From: Egbenema bharatensis
Lineage (GTDB): Bacteria > Cyanobacteriota > Cyanobacteriia > Elainellales > Elainellaceae
Assembly: GCF_048077055.1 (NCBI RefSeq)
Contig: NZ_CP182236.1
Span: forward strand, 5,580,001-5,644,000
DNA length: 64,000 bases
Reading direction: 5' to 3'
Part shown: in pieces, positions 63,913 through 64,000 of the stretch
How positions within the stretch are numbered: the first letter of the stretch is position 1
How the letters are laid out: every line of letters begins with the position of its first letter
Notes under the pieces: generated by a model
Told to the model about the DNA's origin: nothing
Seen by the model: the letters and a program-made list of their open reading frames with translations, nothing else
The model's database searches: none
Position numbers and translations under genes: made by a program

Positions 63913-64000
63913 AGCCCACTCCGGGAGTATCACAATTCATGCCCATTGCTCAGTTTTTGCAGCGCACAACCTTTGCCATTAAACACAACCTTGCATCGAG

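Noticed and set aside
1..64000. tRNA or rRNA genes
   Set aside because: No cloverleaf-like or ribosomal sequence was recognised by eye; a tRNA scan was not possible.

Overview
The window comes from a cyanobacterium, probably filamentous. It is dense in the HIP1 octamer (gcgatcgc), encodes phycocyanin and the cyanobacterial calcium-binding protein CcbP, and carries typical cyanobacterial short tandem repeats. The genus cannot be fixed from the sequence alone. About 14.8 kb of conflict and toxin-type genes (1-14.8 kb) is followed by about 49 kb that reads as a sulfur-starvation island (14.9-64 kb).

Left part. A rubredoxin-MBL hydrolase runs off the left edge. Then come three proteins that share an N-terminal nucleoside phosphorylase/MTA nucleosidase-like domain with different partners: a NACHT-type ATPase with a truncated ECF41 sigma factor at its C terminus, a GUN4 domain, and a CHAT domain broken by an in-frame stop. 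Nearby are a GMP-synthetase-like protein without its amidotransferase domain, a VWA protein cut short at a recombination junction, a ParDE pair and the wreck of a PIN toxin. This looks like a diversifying STAND/conflict locus that is partly decaying.

Right part. Nearly every gene fits scavenging, spending or saving sulfur: metY-metX, a TauE/SafE exporter, an AprA/AprB-like flavoprotein and ferredoxin, TauD, SfnG, several FMN-dependent (LLM) monooxygenases, SfnB/DszC-type flavoproteins, a DszA-type enzyme, ssuACB, ChrA, and a RibBA that could feed FMN to the monooxygenases. Two regulators are unusual: each fuses a LysR-type front half to a cytoplasmic domain resembling the sulfonate-binding protein SsuA/TauA. 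A solitary cpcBA pair encodes phycocyanin stripped of every methionine and cysteine except the start Met and the chromophore-binding Cys, the hallmark of the sulfur-starvation phycocyanin known from Calothrix.

Eleven copies of one 28-bp palindrome (9-bp arms close to ATACGGTAA / TTACCGTAT, 10-bp spacer) lie upstream of metYX, the CDF gene, cutA, tauD, the phosphatase/PadR pair, the methyltransferase, the 2OG oxygenase, sfnG, the LLM-LysR pair, the sfnB-dszC-dszA run and ssuACB. They appear to define one regulon. The cognate regulator is not proven; PadR, Rrf2 and LysR-fusion candidates are all present. The island also shows decay: an IS630 element, four broken monooxygenase or flavoprotein copies, a nonsense-mutated cutA, and dispersed hairpin repeats.
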